From the NCBI RefSeq assembly GCF_004331645.1, contig NZ_SJSK01000007.1, positions 171,294 through 235,293 of the forward strand: 64,000 bases of DNA, written 5' to 3'. Origin of the DNA: Pedobacter frigiditerrae. GTDB taxonomy: Bacteria; Bacteroidota; Bacteroidia; Sphingobacteriales; Sphingobacteriaceae. The position numbers were made by a program, and so were the translations under genes. Below, one piece after another: positions 32,201-41,072 of the stretch (positions within the stretch are counted from its first letter, which is position 1; each line of letters begins with the position of its first letter). The notes beneath the pieces were generated by a model. It did no database searches and was not told the DNA's origin. It was given only the letters and a program-made list of their open reading frames with translations.

Positions 32201-33705
32201 AAATATCGAAAAACGAAGAGTTATCGACAAAGGGTATGGAATACCTTAAAATCGTTAATAGAAATACAAATCGGATGATACGATTTATAAATCAATTGCT
32301 CGATTTCAGAAAAATTCAAAGTGGAAAAGTACAAATGTCAGTAACACGAGTTGATATTTTTGCTCTAGCTAAATCCATCGGAACTTATTTTACTGCAATG
32401 GCAAGCGAAAAAAATATCACTTTTAGTATTTTGTCGAATAATGAAAATGTTTTTGCTTGGGTAGATGAGGAGAAGATAGATATCATTATTTATAATTTAT
32501 TGTCAAATGCCTTCAAATTTACGCCATCAAATAAAGAAATTACCTTAACAGTTAACTATGTTGATGCTTCAGAAGATGTAGAAGTTAAGATAATTGACCA
32601 AGGTCCAGGTGTACCAATAGATAAATTGGACGAGATTTTTGAAATTTATTATGAAGGAACGCCATTAGGTGAAGGTCACTTGAAGGGAACAGGTATTGGT
32701 TTACCTTTAGCAAGAGGTTTGGCGCTAAATCACAATGGCAAACTTTGGGCGCAAAATAATACAGCAGAGGGAATGACATTCACTTTGTTTCTAAAAGCTG
32801 GCACATCTCATTTCGACCCAACGTTCGTAAACAATCCTCCAAGAGAGCAGCTTATTGATCAAGCATTAATCCCTCAATTTATTCATAGTGAAGAAAATGT
32901 TAAAGAAAAAATTAGTATCAATAACGGTCCACAGTTACTTATTGTTGAGGATAATCCAGATTTAAGAGGTTTCTTAGAAATAAAATTAAATGGACTTTAC
33001 AGGGTTGTGAGCGCTAATGACGGGGTAGAGGGCTTGGCATTAGCTAAATCTTTATTACCAGATTTAATCATTAGTGATGTGATGATGCCTCGAATGAATG
33101 GCATCGAAATGCTTGATAACTTGAGGAATGATGAAGCTACGAGTCATATTCCAGTAATTATGCTTACTGCAAAATCTTCAATTGAAAGCCAATTAGAAGG
33201 ATTAAAATATGGAGCAGATATTTACCTAACCAAACCATTTCATACAGACTTTTTATTGGCATCAATTAATAACCTCATCACATCAAGAAAAAAGATTGTT
33301 GAGCGATTGGTTGAAGGACAGGAAAAACGAATACTTAATTTAGAACCTAGTGAGATAATCATCACTTCTAAAGATGAAGCATTTTTAAAGCAAGTTATTC
33401 AGATTGTAGAAGAAGGGATGAAAGACCCAGAGTATAACATTGATGATGTTGCTGCCGCAATTGGAATGGGTAGGTCAACCTTCTACAAAAAATTAAAAAG
33501 CCTTTCTGCTCTTAGCCCTGTAGAGTTTGTAAGAGACATGCGATTAAAGCGTAGTCGTCAATTATTAGATAGTGGATCTTACACCGTTTCAGAAGCTGGT
33601 TACCAATCTGGATTTAATAGCTTGCCCTATTTTAGCACTTGTTTTAAGGAGAAATATAAAGTATCGCCATCGGCATATCTCAAAGAAATTAAAGCTTCTG
33701 AATAA
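29284..33705 (+). CDS. Hybrid two-component system sensor kinase/response regulator (HTCS)
   Basis: This protein of about 1473 residues is taken from ATG 29284 rather than 29239, because that start gives a signal sequence (F-L-L-L-F-L-V-S-S-F-F) and does not overlap the upstream gene. Periplasmic Reg_prop beta-propeller repeats (many W-I-G/A-T and G-x-I-W motifs, about 40-780) and a Y_Y_Y domain (about 790-890) come first. One transmembrane helix follows near 908-932. The histidine kinase has I-S-H-E-L-R-T-P with His958, and an ATPase domain with G-T-G-I-G-L-P. The receiver domain spans about 1218-1330 with Asp1265, and an AraC-type DNA-binding domain runs to the end. HTCS proteins sense oligosaccharides directly and activate neighbouring SusCD genes. 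Confidence 0.93.
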   Translation: MLAIEYKSYNFWVWKLFLLLFLVSSFFSSKAQLNASITHYSTADGLSHAGVLCMLKDRDGFMWFGTFDGINRFDGHNFVTYKSKPGDNSNLKSNKIRNIVEDKQGYLWVETYDSKIYRFDKKTEQFTPISEGKYKNLFNDQLVINKIVVDEKKGVWLMSENHGLFYASEDDAKQPTVVHYSKGKNKTISLAGNVIEFFQKDDLGNIWIGTEGGLNYLHRNKIGAYEVVKFNQSDAKLLTSLPFTAASNKDKKLYFGTAKGQLLIFDVIKKTFIVKQIAANTRLNAICYASSGLLYISTSNKGLLIYNPRTFNLTESSQNTNAHYLSLYEDKMGQIWIEPTETGIIKYNPKTGLFKQFVQKVDLASSSRGYEVLTDVNGVLWARMKGGGFGYYNPIADEINYFYDKPGSVDQKFSNIINSFLSDNTGVLWLCARDGGINKIVLLKDKFNYRKLTNNPQARGENEVRATMKDSKDRLWICTKDGKIHVFENGKEISLFRSPINQIGLVYSILEDSKGNIWLGTKGNGLFKATPDDAAKKFYSLKHFKNNVNDVASLSNDMVYAINEDKKGRIWIGTFGGGINLFTVSAKGEEFKNYGNTFKNYPFSWAKVVRHLAEDNSGRIWIATSNGLLIFDPNKNDNYQFYAYRKVQNDKSSLGNNSVQHIYKDNYGTMWLATFGGGLNKAIVNKENINEVAFETYTIEKGLSNDVVLSITGDKQNNLWVATEGGLSRFNPAQKSFKNFDAFDGLSKGGFSESAAFTAKDGLVYFGCIDGYISFNPLNISEKKGLAKMALTRIQLYYKDILPGVEGSPLKESINETSALVLDHDQNVISLDYAVFDYRSANKINYAYKLEGFDKSWHIVNDQRKATYTNIPPGEYIFRVRAVNHDLFSKVPEKNLKIVVNPPFYRTAIAYIVYFVLAVLIVIMARRIIITMIRLRNKVLVEQKLTEVKLSFFTNISHELRTPLTLIVSPLEEISKNEELSTKGMEYLKIVNRNTNRMIRFINQLLDFRKIQSGKVQMSVTRVDIFALAKSIGTYFTAMASEKNITFSILSNNENVFAWVDEEKIDIIIYNLLSNAFKFTPSNKEITLTVNYVDASEDVEVKIIDQGPGVPIDKLDEIFEIYYEGTPLGEGHLKGTGIGLPLARGLALNHNGKLWAQNNTAEGMTFTLFLKAGTSHFDPTFVNNPPREQLIDQALIPQFIHSEENVKEKISINNGPQLLIVEDNPDLRGFLEIKLNGLYRVVSANDGVEGLALAKSLLPDLIISDVMMPRMNGIEMLDNLRNDEATSHIPVIMLTAKSSIESQLEGLKYGADIYLTKPFHTDFLLASINNLITSRKKIVERLVEGQEKRILNLEPSEIIITSKDEAFLKQVIQIVEEGMKDPEYNIDDVAAAIGMGRSTFYKKLKSLSALSPVEFVRDMRLKRSRQLLDSGSYTVSEAGYQSGFNSLPYFSTCFKEKYKVSPSAYLKEIKASE

Positions 33706-33777
33706 AAAAGCTAAATATCCCTTTAGTTATCTCTAAAACATCTTTTTTTCTCAATTAACGAAAGCATTTCACCAATT

Positions 33778-33813
33778 TTTGAAAGTGGTTTATCAGCTTT
33801 AGATATAGATTTG
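33778..33813 (+). promoter_or_regulatory. Candidate promoter of the first fasciclin-SusC-SusD operon
   Basis: TAGATTTG (33806-33813) fits the Bacteroidota -7 box. TTTG at 33778-33781 is the nearest -33 element but lies 24 bases away, slightly too far, as expected for an activator-dependent promoter. It would give a leader of about 80 bases before ATG 33900. Confidence 0.4.
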
Positions 33814-33899
33814 TATAAATAAAAACCAAACTATAAACCAATTGAGTAAGCGTAAGAGAATTTCTTTTTCTCGCCTATTCAATAAATACTAACCAAAGT

Positions 33900-36185
33900 A
33901 TGAACAGACTGTTTACTGGTTCTTGTTGTATTCTGTTATTTTTAGGAATACTAACTGGATGCCAAAAGAAAGAATTTGATTCCTTTTATGAACGCCCCGA
34001 AGGATTGGGTGCTCCAATCTACCAACAATTAGAAGCTCGTGGAAATTTCAAACACTTAACTGCAGTTATTACTAAAGCAGGTTATAAAGATATTTTATCT
34101 AAAACTGGCTGGTGGACTTTCTTTGCTCCAAATGATGCGGCCTTTGAATTATTTTTTAAGGAACAAAATATTTCTGGCACTGCCGATATAAGTGATTCTC
34201 TTGCAACCTCTATTGTTAAATATGCTTTAGTATATAATGCTTATCGCAAAGATCAGCTAAGCACTTACCAAACTAGTGGAAATACAGACGCTGGTAATAA
34301 TTTAGCCTTTAAAAGAAAAACAGCTTATTACGATTGGGTTCAACAAAAAGGAGATAGTGAACACAGCAAGGTTATTGCAACGAATAGAAACGTGCAAAGC
34401 AGAAGAAGCGGAAGTATTAACGTTAATGTTTCTGCTTATGTAGATGGAGATAACAACAATAAATACATTCCATATTTTACAGAAACTTTTACGGCTAGTG
34501 GATTTAATCCAACTGATTATAAGCAGTTTTACCCAAACTCTACATTTACTGGTTTTAATGTGGCCTCAGCAACTGTAGTTAATAAAGATATTGCTGCAGA
34601 AAATGGAATGATCCATGAAGTAGATAGAGTAATACTTCCATTAAAAAGCTTAGATCAATATATAGCCTCTAATGCAGATTATAGTGAGTTTAGAAATCTG
34701 TTAGATTCATTAAAATACTATACCTCAAATGCTTATCAAACCCATAGAAATTTTGTAGCTACTGGCATTGCAGATTCAGTTTATGTAAAGGGGTATAATG
34801 GCCAGTTAGCGTTTTCACCAAATAACGAAAATTACCAAACACCAGGATTAAACGCCTACATCACCAACGAATCGCAAAAATCAAGCTGGACCATGTTGGT
34901 GCCGACTAATGATGCCTTTAGAGCTTATAGAAAAAAGATCTTGGCAAAATATGGTAATTCATTCTTTAAAACCGCTCCATCAAGTGTAGTTATAGATTTT
35001 ATCAATTCGCACATGTGGCCAACAACTTTATGGCCTAGCAAGTTTACCGAAGGACAGAATTATCAATTAGAAACTACCACATTAAATATTTCTAACGCTG
35101 TAGATAAAAAACTGTTGAGTAATGGAATTTTTTATGGCGTTAATCAAGCTCAGTATGCAAATGTATTTAGAACTGTGTATGGTGTTCCTTATTTAGATCC
35201 AACTACAAGCCTAACATTATTAGGTTATGCAGATGGGGGAACGGGAATTAAAGTTTATACCACCCAACCAAACGTTAGACAAACACTTTTGGTAATGCCA
35301 GATGCTGTACTTACCACTGCAGGGTATCGTTATAACGAATCAAGTGCTAGTAATACTGCTACGGCTTGGGGATATAGAACTTCGCCAACTGCCAGTTATT
35401 CTCACAATACAATTTATAAGGATAACATTTTTAGACTCTTTAAATCGGGTGTTTTAATAACGTCAACAGGCGAAATAACAAGCTTTGCTGGAACAGGTAT
35501 TATAGAATCGCAAAGCGGAGATTATATCAAATACAACAATGGCAAAATACAAACTAGTGGCACTGTAGATTCTGGAGTTGATATCAATGTCACAAAAACA
35601 GACAATACCTCGGTTAACGGTATAGTTTATTATGTAGATGCAATCTTATCTTTTACTGATAAAAATGTTGGTCAGCATATAGAAAATCTTTCAATTTCAT
35701 CTCCTACTAATTTTGGTTCATTTTATTGGTATGTATTAAACTCCTCTATCTATAACAAAACCACTAAAGCAATTTCGGGTGTAAACGCAGGTATAGATAA
35801 TAAATACACGATTTTCATTCCAGATAATGCGGCTATAAGTCAAGCAATTAAAGATGGGCTATTACCAGGTAACAAAACCACTGGAGCTTTGCCAACTGCT
35901 GCTCCAACCAGTGAAGCTGATAAAGATTTAGTTCGTCGCTTTATTTTATATCATATCATTAATGGCGAATCTGTAGCCACCGATGGCAAAAAATCAGATA
36001 ATTACTTAACGTTATTACAAACTGAAACAGGAGATAATACGCTTTTAACCGTTGTTAATCAGCCTAATAATGTAGTGGTAACCGACAGGATGGGACGAGC
36101 TTCGGTAGTGAAATTAGCGTTTAGCAACCAATTGTCTAATCGCACAATTATCCACTCCATTGGTAACTATCTCAAATACAAATAA
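33900..36185 (+). CDS. Fasciclin (FAS1)-domain lipoprotein
   Basis: This 761-residue lipoprotein has its lipobox at L-T-G-C with Cys21. At least two FAS1-type segments can be read. The first, near 45-250, has W-W-T-F-F-A-P-N-D-A-A-F and I-H-E-V-D-R-V. A second, near 260-420, has W-T-M-L-V-P-T-N-D-A-F. A further segment near 600-760 has Y-T-I-F-I-P-D-N-A-A-I and ends I-H-S-I-G-N-Y. FAS1 domains mediate adhesion or carbohydrate/protein contacts. It precedes SusC by 24 bases, in a place where SusE/SusF-like glycan-binding proteins often occur, so a surface glycan-binding role is likely (inference). Confidence 0.85.
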   Translation: MNRLFTGSCCILLFLGILTGCQKKEFDSFYERPEGLGAPIYQQLEARGNFKHLTAVITKAGYKDILSKTGWWTFFAPNDAAFELFFKEQNISGTADISDSLATSIVKYALVYNAYRKDQLSTYQTSGNTDAGNNLAFKRKTAYYDWVQQKGDSEHSKVIATNRNVQSRRSGSINVNVSAYVDGDNNNKYIPYFTETFTASGFNPTDYKQFYPNSTFTGFNVASATVVNKDIAAENGMIHEVDRVILPLKSLDQYIASNADYSEFRNLLDSLKYYTSNAYQTHRNFVATGIADSVYVKGYNGQLAFSPNNENYQTPGLNAYITNESQKSSWTMLVPTNDAFRAYRKKILAKYGNSFFKTAPSSVVIDFINSHMWPTTLWPSKFTEGQNYQLETTTLNISNAVDKKLLSNGIFYGVNQAQYANVFRTVYGVPYLDPTTSLTLLGYADGGTGIKVYTTQPNVRQTLLVMPDAVLTTAGYRYNESSASNTATAWGYRTSPTASYSHNTIYKDNIFRLFKSGVLITSTGEITSFAGTGIIESQSGDYIKYNNGKIQTSGTVDSGVDINVTKTDNTSVNGIVYYVDAILSFTDKNVGQHIENLSISSPTNFGSFYWYVLNSSIYNKTTKAISGVNAGIDNKYTIFIPDNAAISQAIKDGLLPGNKTTGALPTAAPTSEADKDLVRRFILYHIINGESVATDGKKSDNYLTLLQTETGDNTLLTVVNQPNNVVVTDRMGRASVVKLAFSNQLSNRTIIHSIGNYLKYK

Positions 36186-36209
36186 TAAAATTAGCTAGGC
36201 TTAGTATAT

Positions 36210-39200
36210 ATGAAAAGAAATATATGTATCACGTTCTGTGTTTCAATCCTTCTTATTTTTAATTTGGGTTATACAGAATTACTTTACGCACAACAGGTGG
36301 TTACCGTTCGTGGAAAGGTAATCGATAAAAAAGATAAATCAGGAATAATTGGCGCCTCTGTAATTGAGGTAGATCAAAATAAAAGAACAGTAACAGGTGT
36401 TAGTACAGACATTAATGGTAATTATGCCATTAGGGTTTCAAATACGGCGCATCAGATTGTAGTTTCATACATAGGTTATAAAACGTTCCAAGCTGGTGTT
36501 GTAGGATCTAGAACACAGATAGATGTTACTTTAGAAAGCAGTGCGAATGAATTAAATGAAGTTGTTTTAACTGCCAGAAGAACAGTAAATAACGGTACAG
36601 GTTTAAATATAACAGAGCGAAATTCAACCATTGCTTCATCTACAATTAGTGCAAAAGCTTTAGAAGAATTAGCAGTTACCTCCATAGATCAGGCTTTGGC
36701 CGGTCGTTTATCTGGAGTAGATTTTGGTACAACTTCTGGCGATCCTGGAGCGGGAATGTCTATCCGTATTCGTGGTACCTCATCTATAAATGGATCGGCA
36801 CAGCCACTTATTGTTTTAGATGGAATGCCATATGAAACAGAAATACCAGCCGATTTTAATTTTGGCACAGCCGATGAACAAGGTTATGCACAACTGTTAA
36901 ATATTGCACCTTCAGATATTAAGGATATTACCGTACTTAAAGATGCTGCATCAACTGCTGTTTGGGGTTCAAGAGCTGCAAATGGAGTTTTGTTAATTAA
37001 TACCAAACGTGGTGATAAAGGCAAGCCAATTATCGCTTATAATTTTAAAGGATCTATGGCTACACAGCCTAATCCAATCCCTTTTTTAACTGGTGATCAG
37101 TATTCGATGTTAATACCTGAAGCTGTGATGAATGCAACCGGATTACCTCTTGATTTTTTAGGGAATAATGGGCAAAATAAAGCTTTCCAATATGATCCAT
37201 CTGATGCTTATTACTATCATAATTATAGCAACAATACAAATTGGGTTGATTTAATTACAAGAACGGGCTATACCCAAGATCATAATGTTTCAATTAGTGG
37301 TGGAGGAGAAAAAGCAAGATATTATGCATCTGTTGGTTATTTAAACCAAACCGGAACAACAATAGGTACAGATTTGAATAGAATTACTACGAAAATTAAC
37401 CTCGATTATATTGTATCGAGCAAGATGAGATTTAGAACAGATTTAACCTATACTCACGTAGATAATAACTTAAATTATAGTGGCTCTTTAAGAGGTATTG
37501 CTTTTAATAAAATGCCAAATATGTCTGAATATGAGTATGATGAATATGGCAATAAAACATCGGTATATTTCTCTCCACTTTCAAATATTCAAGGTCAGTA
37601 TAGTAAAACTTACAATCCTTTAGCAATGGCTATGGAAGGCTCAAGCCAGTTAACAGGAGAGAGGATTACCCCTAAATTTAACTTACAGTACGATATTTCA
37701 TCTGTTTTATTTTCTACAGTTGATGTTCAGTTTGATATCAATAACACTAAATCTAAAACTTTCCTTCCTCAAATTGCTACTGGGCAACCAAGTACAGAAA
37801 CAACAGTAAATCGTGCTTCAGATAATGACGGGGATTCTTATAACATGCAATCTAAGATCAATTTGATTTACAGACCACGATTGAGCGCAAAACACAACCT
37901 TCAATCTTTATTATCTTTTCAAACTAACGATACAAGGTCAGCATCATATAGCGTAACTACTTCAAATACGGCTTCTTCTGAATTGCAAGACCCATCTAAT
38001 CAATCTGTAACTAATGGTTCTGGATTAGGTTTAAGTTCCGGTCAATCGCAATCTCGCAGCGTGGGGGTTTTGTTGCAAGCGCAGTACGAATTTTTAGATA
38101 GATATATCATTAACATGAATGGTCGTGTAGATGGGAATTCGAAATTTTCACCTGATAATCGCTTTGGATTTTTCCCAGGTATCTCAACCAGATGGAGAAT
38201 TTCTGGCGAACCATTTATGAAAAAATTCAAGTTTATAGACGATTTAAGTTTGCGCATGAGTTATGGTGCAAGCGGTAAGGCACCAGGAAGTAATTATGGA
38301 TATTTTAACAATTATTCTCCATTTACTTGGTCTTATGCGGGTAAACAAGCAGTTTATCCATCAAACATCGAACTATCACAACTAAAATGGGAAACTGTTG
38401 TAGGTAAGAACCTTGGTCTTAACCTTTGGTTGTTTAACAGTCGTATCAGAATAGATATGGAGGTATATCAAAATACAACCAAAAATATGTTCTATAACGA
38501 TTTAAGAATTGCAAGTACAACTGGTTACAATGCAATTGACATGAACATAGGTACGATGAATAATGATGGATGGGAAATAGGTATCAATACTACACCAATT
38601 AAAACAAAAAAATGGATTGTAGGTTTCGACTTTAATATTGCTCGTAACATCAACAGCATTAAATCTGTATCAGAGTTTTATCCTCGCGAAAGTTCTATTG
38701 GTTTGCCAGCTCAAGGAAGCTATAAATCTTTCTTAATTGAAGGAAATCCTTTTGGCTCTTATTACGGATTTAGATATAAAGGGGTTTATGTAGATCAAAA
38801 TTCTACTATAGCGGTTGATAAAAAAGGAAAAGCCATTATTGGTCCAAATGGTCAAACTGTTTACATGAGGTATAATTATCCTACAGTCGATTATGTTTTC
38901 CAACCAGGTGATGCCATTTATGAAGATGTGAACTTTGATGGAAACATTGACGAGAAGGACATGGTATATTTAGGTAACAGTGTACCTAAGTTTACTGGTG
39001 GTTTTGGTCCTAGCGTTGTGTTTAACGGAAATTTAAAAATCCAAGCATTCTTTAGCTATCGTAGCGGGTTTGATATTGTAAACACAGCCAAAATTAGCAG
39101 TACAAATATGTATGGTGTTAACAACCAAAGTACTGCTGTTTTAAGACGCTGGCGTAATCCTGGTGATGTTACCGATATGCCAAGAGCTTTATATGGTGTA

Positions 39201-39488
39201 GGTTACAATTGGCTGGGTTCTGACAGGTATGTAGAAGATGCATCATTTATCCGCTTGAGTTCTGTTACGGTCCGTTACAATTTAACACCAATCATTTTAA
39301 GACGATTTGCGATGAAAAGCGCAAGTATTTATGTTACTGGACAGAATTTATATACTTGGACAAAATACACCGGACAAGATCCAGATCACTCATCAAGTGG
39401 TAGCAGTAATCCTTTTTCTTATGCTAAAGATGATTCACTTACGCCACCATCTAAAACATTTACAGTTGGTTTAACCATGGGATTTTAA
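36210..39488 (+). CDS. SusC/RagA-family TonB-linked outer-membrane transporter (pair 1)
   Basis: This 1092-residue protein has a signal sequence (about 1-28). A CarboxypepD_reg-like domain (about 30-112) contains V-R-G-K-V-I-D-K. The junction L-N-E-V-V-L-T-A is followed by a plug domain (about 120-270) with I-R-I-R-G-T-S-S-I-N-G and D-I-T-V-L-K-D-A-A-S-T-A-V-W-G-S-R-A-A-N-G. A 22-strand-type barrel ends V-G-L-T-M-G-F. It imports oligosaccharides using TonB energy, with SusD as lid. It lies 10 bases before its SusD. Its proximity to HTCS, GH28 and a pectate lyase suggests pectic oligosaccharides. Confidence 0.95.
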   Translation: MKRNICITFCVSILLIFNLGYTELLYAQQVVTVRGKVIDKKDKSGIIGASVIEVDQNKRTVTGVSTDINGNYAIRVSNTAHQIVVSYIGYKTFQAGVVGSRTQIDVTLESSANELNEVVLTARRTVNNGTGLNITERNSTIASSTISAKALEELAVTSIDQALAGRLSGVDFGTTSGDPGAGMSIRIRGTSSINGSAQPLIVLDGMPYETEIPADFNFGTADEQGYAQLLNIAPSDIKDITVLKDAASTAVWGSRAANGVLLINTKRGDKGKPIIAYNFKGSMATQPNPIPFLTGDQYSMLIPEAVMNATGLPLDFLGNNGQNKAFQYDPSDAYYYHNYSNNTNWVDLITRTGYTQDHNVSISGGGEKARYYASVGYLNQTGTTIGTDLNRITTKINLDYIVSSKMRFRTDLTYTHVDNNLNYSGSLRGIAFNKMPNMSEYEYDEYGNKTSVYFSPLSNIQGQYSKTYNPLAMAMEGSSQLTGERITPKFNLQYDISSVLFSTVDVQFDINNTKSKTFLPQIATGQPSTETTVNRASDNDGDSYNMQSKINLIYRPRLSAKHNLQSLLSFQTNDTRSASYSVTTSNTASSELQDPSNQSVTNGSGLGLSSGQSQSRSVGVLLQAQYEFLDRYIINMNGRVDGNSKFSPDNRFGFFPGISTRWRISGEPFMKKFKFIDDLSLRMSYGASGKAPGSNYGYFNNYSPFTWSYAGKQAVYPSNIELSQLKWETVVGKNLGLNLWLFNSRIRIDMEVYQNTTKNMFYNDLRIASTTGYNAIDMNIGTMNNDGWEIGINTTPIKTKKWIVGFDFNIARNINSIKSVSEFYPRESSIGLPAQGSYKSFLIEGNPFGSYYGFRYKGVYVDQNSTIAVDKKGKAIIGPNGQTVYMRYNYPTVDYVFQPGDAIYEDVNFDGNIDEKDMVYLGNSVPKFTGGFGPSVVFNGNLKIQAFFSYRSGFDIVNTAKISSTNMYGVNNQSTAVLRRWRNPGDVTDMPRALYGVGYNWLGSDRYVEDASFIRLSSVTVRYNLTPIILRRFAMKSASIYVTGQNLYTWTKYTGQDPDHSSSGSSNPFSYAKDDSLTPPSKTFTVGLTMGF

Positions 39489-39498
39489 CGCATTTTAT

Positions 39499-41052
39499 AT
39501 GAAACAGAAATTAAAATATTCAATAATTCTACTCACCATATTCGTAAGTGTGTTTGGAACATCATGCAAAAAATGGCTTGATCTACAACCTCAAGATGGA
39601 TTAATTCGTCAAGAATATTGGCAAACAAAAGAGCAGTTAGATGCTGCGGTAATGGGTTGTTATGCCTCACTTTTAGGTGGTGGTTCAATCCCCCTATCTA
39701 AATACCTTTTTATTTGGGGAGAGCTGCGTGGCGATATGGTTGTACCAGGCTTAGAAATATCATCTGATGATGATGAGGCAAAATTAAGCGGTTTGTTAAA
39801 AGATGAGTTTGATATCATGCGTACTCAAATCGCTTCTACCAACACATTAGTAAACTGGGAAGCAGTTTATAAAACCATCAACTATTGTAATACGGTAATT
39901 AAGTTTGGCCCAGAGGTAGTTAATAATGATAAAACTCTATCTGCCGCTGGCTTAAATGCTTATTTAGCTGAAGCAAAAGCATTAAGAGGTTTAATGTATT
40001 TCTATTTATTGAGAAGTTTTGGCGAAGTGCCATTAAAATTAGAACCTACTTACAACGATTCGCAAATAGGTCCGATTAAAAAAAGCACTCAACAAGAGGT
40101 TTACGCACAAATTATTAGCGATTTAACTTATGCAGCTGAAAACGGTTCTGTAACTTTTGGCAATATGGCCGAGGATCGTGGTCGCATGACTAAGTTTACG
40201 GCCTATACCGCATTGGCGGATGCTTATTTGTGGATGGAAGAATATCAAAAATGTATAGATGCTTGTAACAAGGTTATCGAATCTGGTAAATATCAATTAT
40301 TACCAGCTGGAACACCACAATCTAATTTTTACACCAATGTTTACTTAAATGGTAATTCTGTAGAGAGCATTTTCGAATTTCAATTTGATAATCAAAAATT
40401 AAATCCTTTTGCACCAATGTTTGGCTTAACAGGAAGAGAATTTAGAGCTGCAGATTGGATTGCAGAAGGTAATCTTTTCGGCACTGATCCATTAAACTCT
40501 TCAAATGTAGACATTCGCGGAAATGGTACTTCGATGCTAGAATCGAATGCATCAATTTCAAAATATACCAATCAAAGAACATCAACTACTTCTTATGCAC
40601 ACTGGTTTGTTTATCGCTTTGCTGACGTTCTGTTGATGAAAGCAGAAGCACTAACTTGGTTAACGCCTGGCAATGCAGCTAATGGTACTGCTGCAATTGA
40701 ACTGGTAAATAAAGTAAGGGTAGGAAGAAATGCGCTAAGTTATGTAGCAGATAAAACTATAGAAAATCCAGATCCTGCGAATACAGAAAATGTCTCTTTA
40801 TATGTGTTTGACGAGCGTGCTCGCGAATTCGCTTTTGAAGGCAAACGTTGGTATGATATTCTTCGCTTTGCGAAAAGAAACAATTACGCAAACGAAAAAA
40901 TATTGTTAAACATTGTTTCTGCAAGTGCCCAACCTAACAAGCAACAAACAGTAATTAATAAATATAAAGACCACAGGAGCCATTATTTTCCTGTTTATTC
41001 TTACGAATTACAAACCAATAAAGCATTGGTTCAAAACCCATTTTATCAATAA
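39499..41052 (+). CDS. SusD/RagB-family nutrient-binding lipoprotein (pair 1)
   Basis: This 517-residue surface lipoprotein has lipobox G-T-S-C with Cys23. The SusD N-terminal pattern C-K-K-W-L-D-L-Q-P-Q-D-G is present, with TPR-like helices (A-E-A-K-A-L-R-G-L-M-Y-F-Y-L). The C-terminal L-Y-V-F-D-E-R-A-R-E-F-A-F-E-G-K-R-W-Y-D-I-L motif is diagnostic. It caps the adjacent SusC and binds glycan. Length is typical. It is translated from the same transcript as SusC. Confidence 0.95.
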   Translation: MKQKLKYSIILLTIFVSVFGTSCKKWLDLQPQDGLIRQEYWQTKEQLDAAVMGCYASLLGGGSIPLSKYLFIWGELRGDMVVPGLEISSDDDEAKLSGLLKDEFDIMRTQIASTNTLVNWEAVYKTINYCNTVIKFGPEVVNNDKTLSAAGLNAYLAEAKALRGLMYFYLLRSFGEVPLKLEPTYNDSQIGPIKKSTQQEVYAQIISDLTYAAENGSVTFGNMAEDRGRMTKFTAYTALADAYLWMEEYQKCIDACNKVIESGKYQLLPAGTPQSNFYTNVYLNGNSVESIFEFQFDNQKLNPFAPMFGLTGREFRAADWIAEGNLFGTDPLNSSNVDIRGNGTSMLESNASISKYTNQRTSTTSYAHWFVYRFADVLLMKAEALTWLTPGNAANGTAAIELVNKVRVGRNALSYVADKTIENPDPANTENVSLYVFDERAREFAFEGKRWYDILRFAKRNNYANEKILLNIVSASAQPNKQQTVINKYKDHRSHYFPVYSYELQTNKALVQNPFYQ

Positions 41053-41072
41053 TCACTAACCAAAAAAAAGTT